Positions 63,421-64,000 of a DNA stretch of 64,000 bases are shown one piece after another. Location: positions 6,324,001 through 6,388,000 of the forward strand of contig NW_027480438.1 of NCBI RefSeq assembly GCF_051401765.1. The letters are read 5' to 3'. The notes under the pieces were generated by a model that was given only the letters and a program-made list of their open reading frames with translations, was not told the origin of the DNA and searched no databases. Source of the stretch: Calliopsis andreniformis (lineage: Eukaryota; Arthropoda; Insecta; Hymenoptera; Andrenidae). Made by a program: the position numbers and the translations under genes. How positions within the stretch are numbered: the first letter of the stretch is position 1; each line of letters starts with the position of its first letter.

Positions 63421-64000
63421 GAATATCATCAATTCACAGTTTTCAATACACAATACTCAATCTGCAATCTTTAAATCTCTATCCACAAACACCAATTCTT
63501 ATCACTCAACCCTCAACTCTCAGTCCCCAATCCTCAATCTTCAATCCTCAATCCTCAACCTCCAATCCTCAATACTCAATCTTCAATCCTCAATCTTCAA
63601 TTCTCAATCCTCAATTCTCAATCCTCAATCCTCAGGCCTCAGTCCTTAAACCTCAATCCTCAACCCTCAGCCCTCATCCTCAATCCTCAACCCTCAATCC
63701 TCAATCCTCAATCTTCAATCCTCAATACTCAATCTTCAATCCTCAATCCTCAATCCTCAGTCCTCAAACCTCAATTCTGAATCCTCAATACTGAATCCTC
63801 AATCTCCAGCCCTCAGTCCTGAACAATCAGGTGACAATTCTCAATCCTCAATAGAATATCCCCAATTCACAGTTTTCAATACTCAATGCTCAATCTGCAA
63901 TCTTCAAATCTCTATCCACAAACATCAATTCTCATCACTCAACACTCAACACTCAGTCCTCAATGTTCAATCCTCAATCCTCAATTCTCAATCTTCAATC
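63421..64000 (+). repeat. Junction from family 3 back to family 1, running off the window
   Basis: After the B landmark at 63419 the sequence becomes a family 1 string (CAACCTCCAATCC near 63557, as at 3294). It skips about 190 bp relative to that copy, goes through CAGGCCTCAGTCC near 63631, and reaches an A landmark with core 63852. The bases around 63820-64000 closely follow 50-235 at an offset of 63,771 bp. Family 1 therefore probably resumes beyond the right edge. Confidence 0.8.

Larger units (their letters stand above)
1..64000 (+). repeat. Heptamer satellite array, unit TCCTCAA, spanning the entire window
   Basis: Every stretch I read divides into 7-base units close to TCCTCAA, always in the same orientation. 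The last four bases (TCAA, sometimes TCAG, TGAA or TAAA) vary less than the first three (TCC, TCT, TAC, CCC, TCA, TTC, TGT). The pure unit has no G on the + strand and therefore no C on the - strand, so G marks variant units. No inverted block, transposon, A-rich tail or unique sequence interrupts the array, and it runs off both ends. Arrays of this length and purity are known from eukaryotic heterochromatin; that origin is inferred from architecture, not from a recognised satellite family. The species is not identifiable from the sequence alone. Confidence 0.97.

Noticed and set aside
1..64000. Cyanobacterial heptanucleotide short tandem repeats (STRR families)
   Set aside because: Those are short tracts between genes. 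A 64-kb gene-free array with higher-order structure does not fit a bacterial chromosome.
1..64000. CRISPR-like array, with landmarks as repeats and plain runs as spacers
   Set aside because: The intervening sequence is the same heptamer everywhere, spacing varies from about 0.3 to 2.3 kb, and no cas genes or unique spacers exist.
1..64000. Centromere-protein-binding (CENP-B-like) boxes
   Set aside because: I looked for a TTCG...CGGGA arrangement on both strands and saw none; the array is too poor in CpG.

Overview
The whole 64-kb window is one uninterrupted block of satellite DNA. The building unit is the heptamer TCCTCAA (the rotation of TCAATCC / CCTCAAT), head to tail in a single orientation from base 1 to base 64000. 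I see no protein-coding gene, RNA gene, transposon, CRISPR array or unique sequence. Long open frames exist only on the + strand. They follow from unit arithmetic: three heptamers make seven stop-free codons reading I-L-N-P-Q-S-S, while the complementary strand has TGA every 21 bases in every frame. The most likely source is a eukaryotic heterochromatic, pericentromeric or subtelomeric satellite from a long-read assembly. I cannot name the species or clade.

Three levels of order sit above the heptamer. (1) Variant heptamers such as TCTTCAA, TACTCAA, CCCTCAA, TCATCAA, TTCTCAA and TCCTCAG form recognisable strings. (2) Some strings are distinctive landmark modules of about 145 bp around a TAGAATATC-like core. 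I count 87 in five types (A 33, B 24, C 20, D 5, E 5), all in heptamer register. Two shorter modules, K (46 copies) and M (44 copies), each contain a 6-base unit. These are the only register slips I found. Between the first and last landmark cores (81 and 63852) the distance plus 90 slips equals exactly 9,123 x 7. (3) Landmark strings form higher-order repeats (HORs) of about 0.6 to 9.3 kb, with nested tandem duplications, deletions and mosaic junctions.

Layout: 1-20141 holds four copies of HOR family 1 (core order A*-E-C-D-A), including a nearly perfect 5,163-bp tandem duplication. 20142-22660 is a B-C repeat (family 3). 22661-27342 holds nested 985-bp and 2,151-bp duplications. 27343-34350 holds mixed C and B-A blocks. 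34351-36450 is a landmark-free block with its own 629-bp duplication. 36451-40500 is a bridge plus a displaced fifth copy of family 1. 40501-55370 holds three copies of HOR family 2, with a 9,261-bp superperiod and an 860-bp copy-number difference. 55371-63420 returns to B-A and family 3 B-C blocks. 63421-64000 re-enters family 1 with a landmark very like the one at base 81, so the array continues past both ends.

No genes cooperate here. The interest lies in how a 7-bp unit has kept its phase over more than 9,000 units while recombination duplicated, deleted and shuffled kilobase blocks. All comparisons were made by eye. Block boundaries are good to about +/-30 bp, and no identity percentages were computed.
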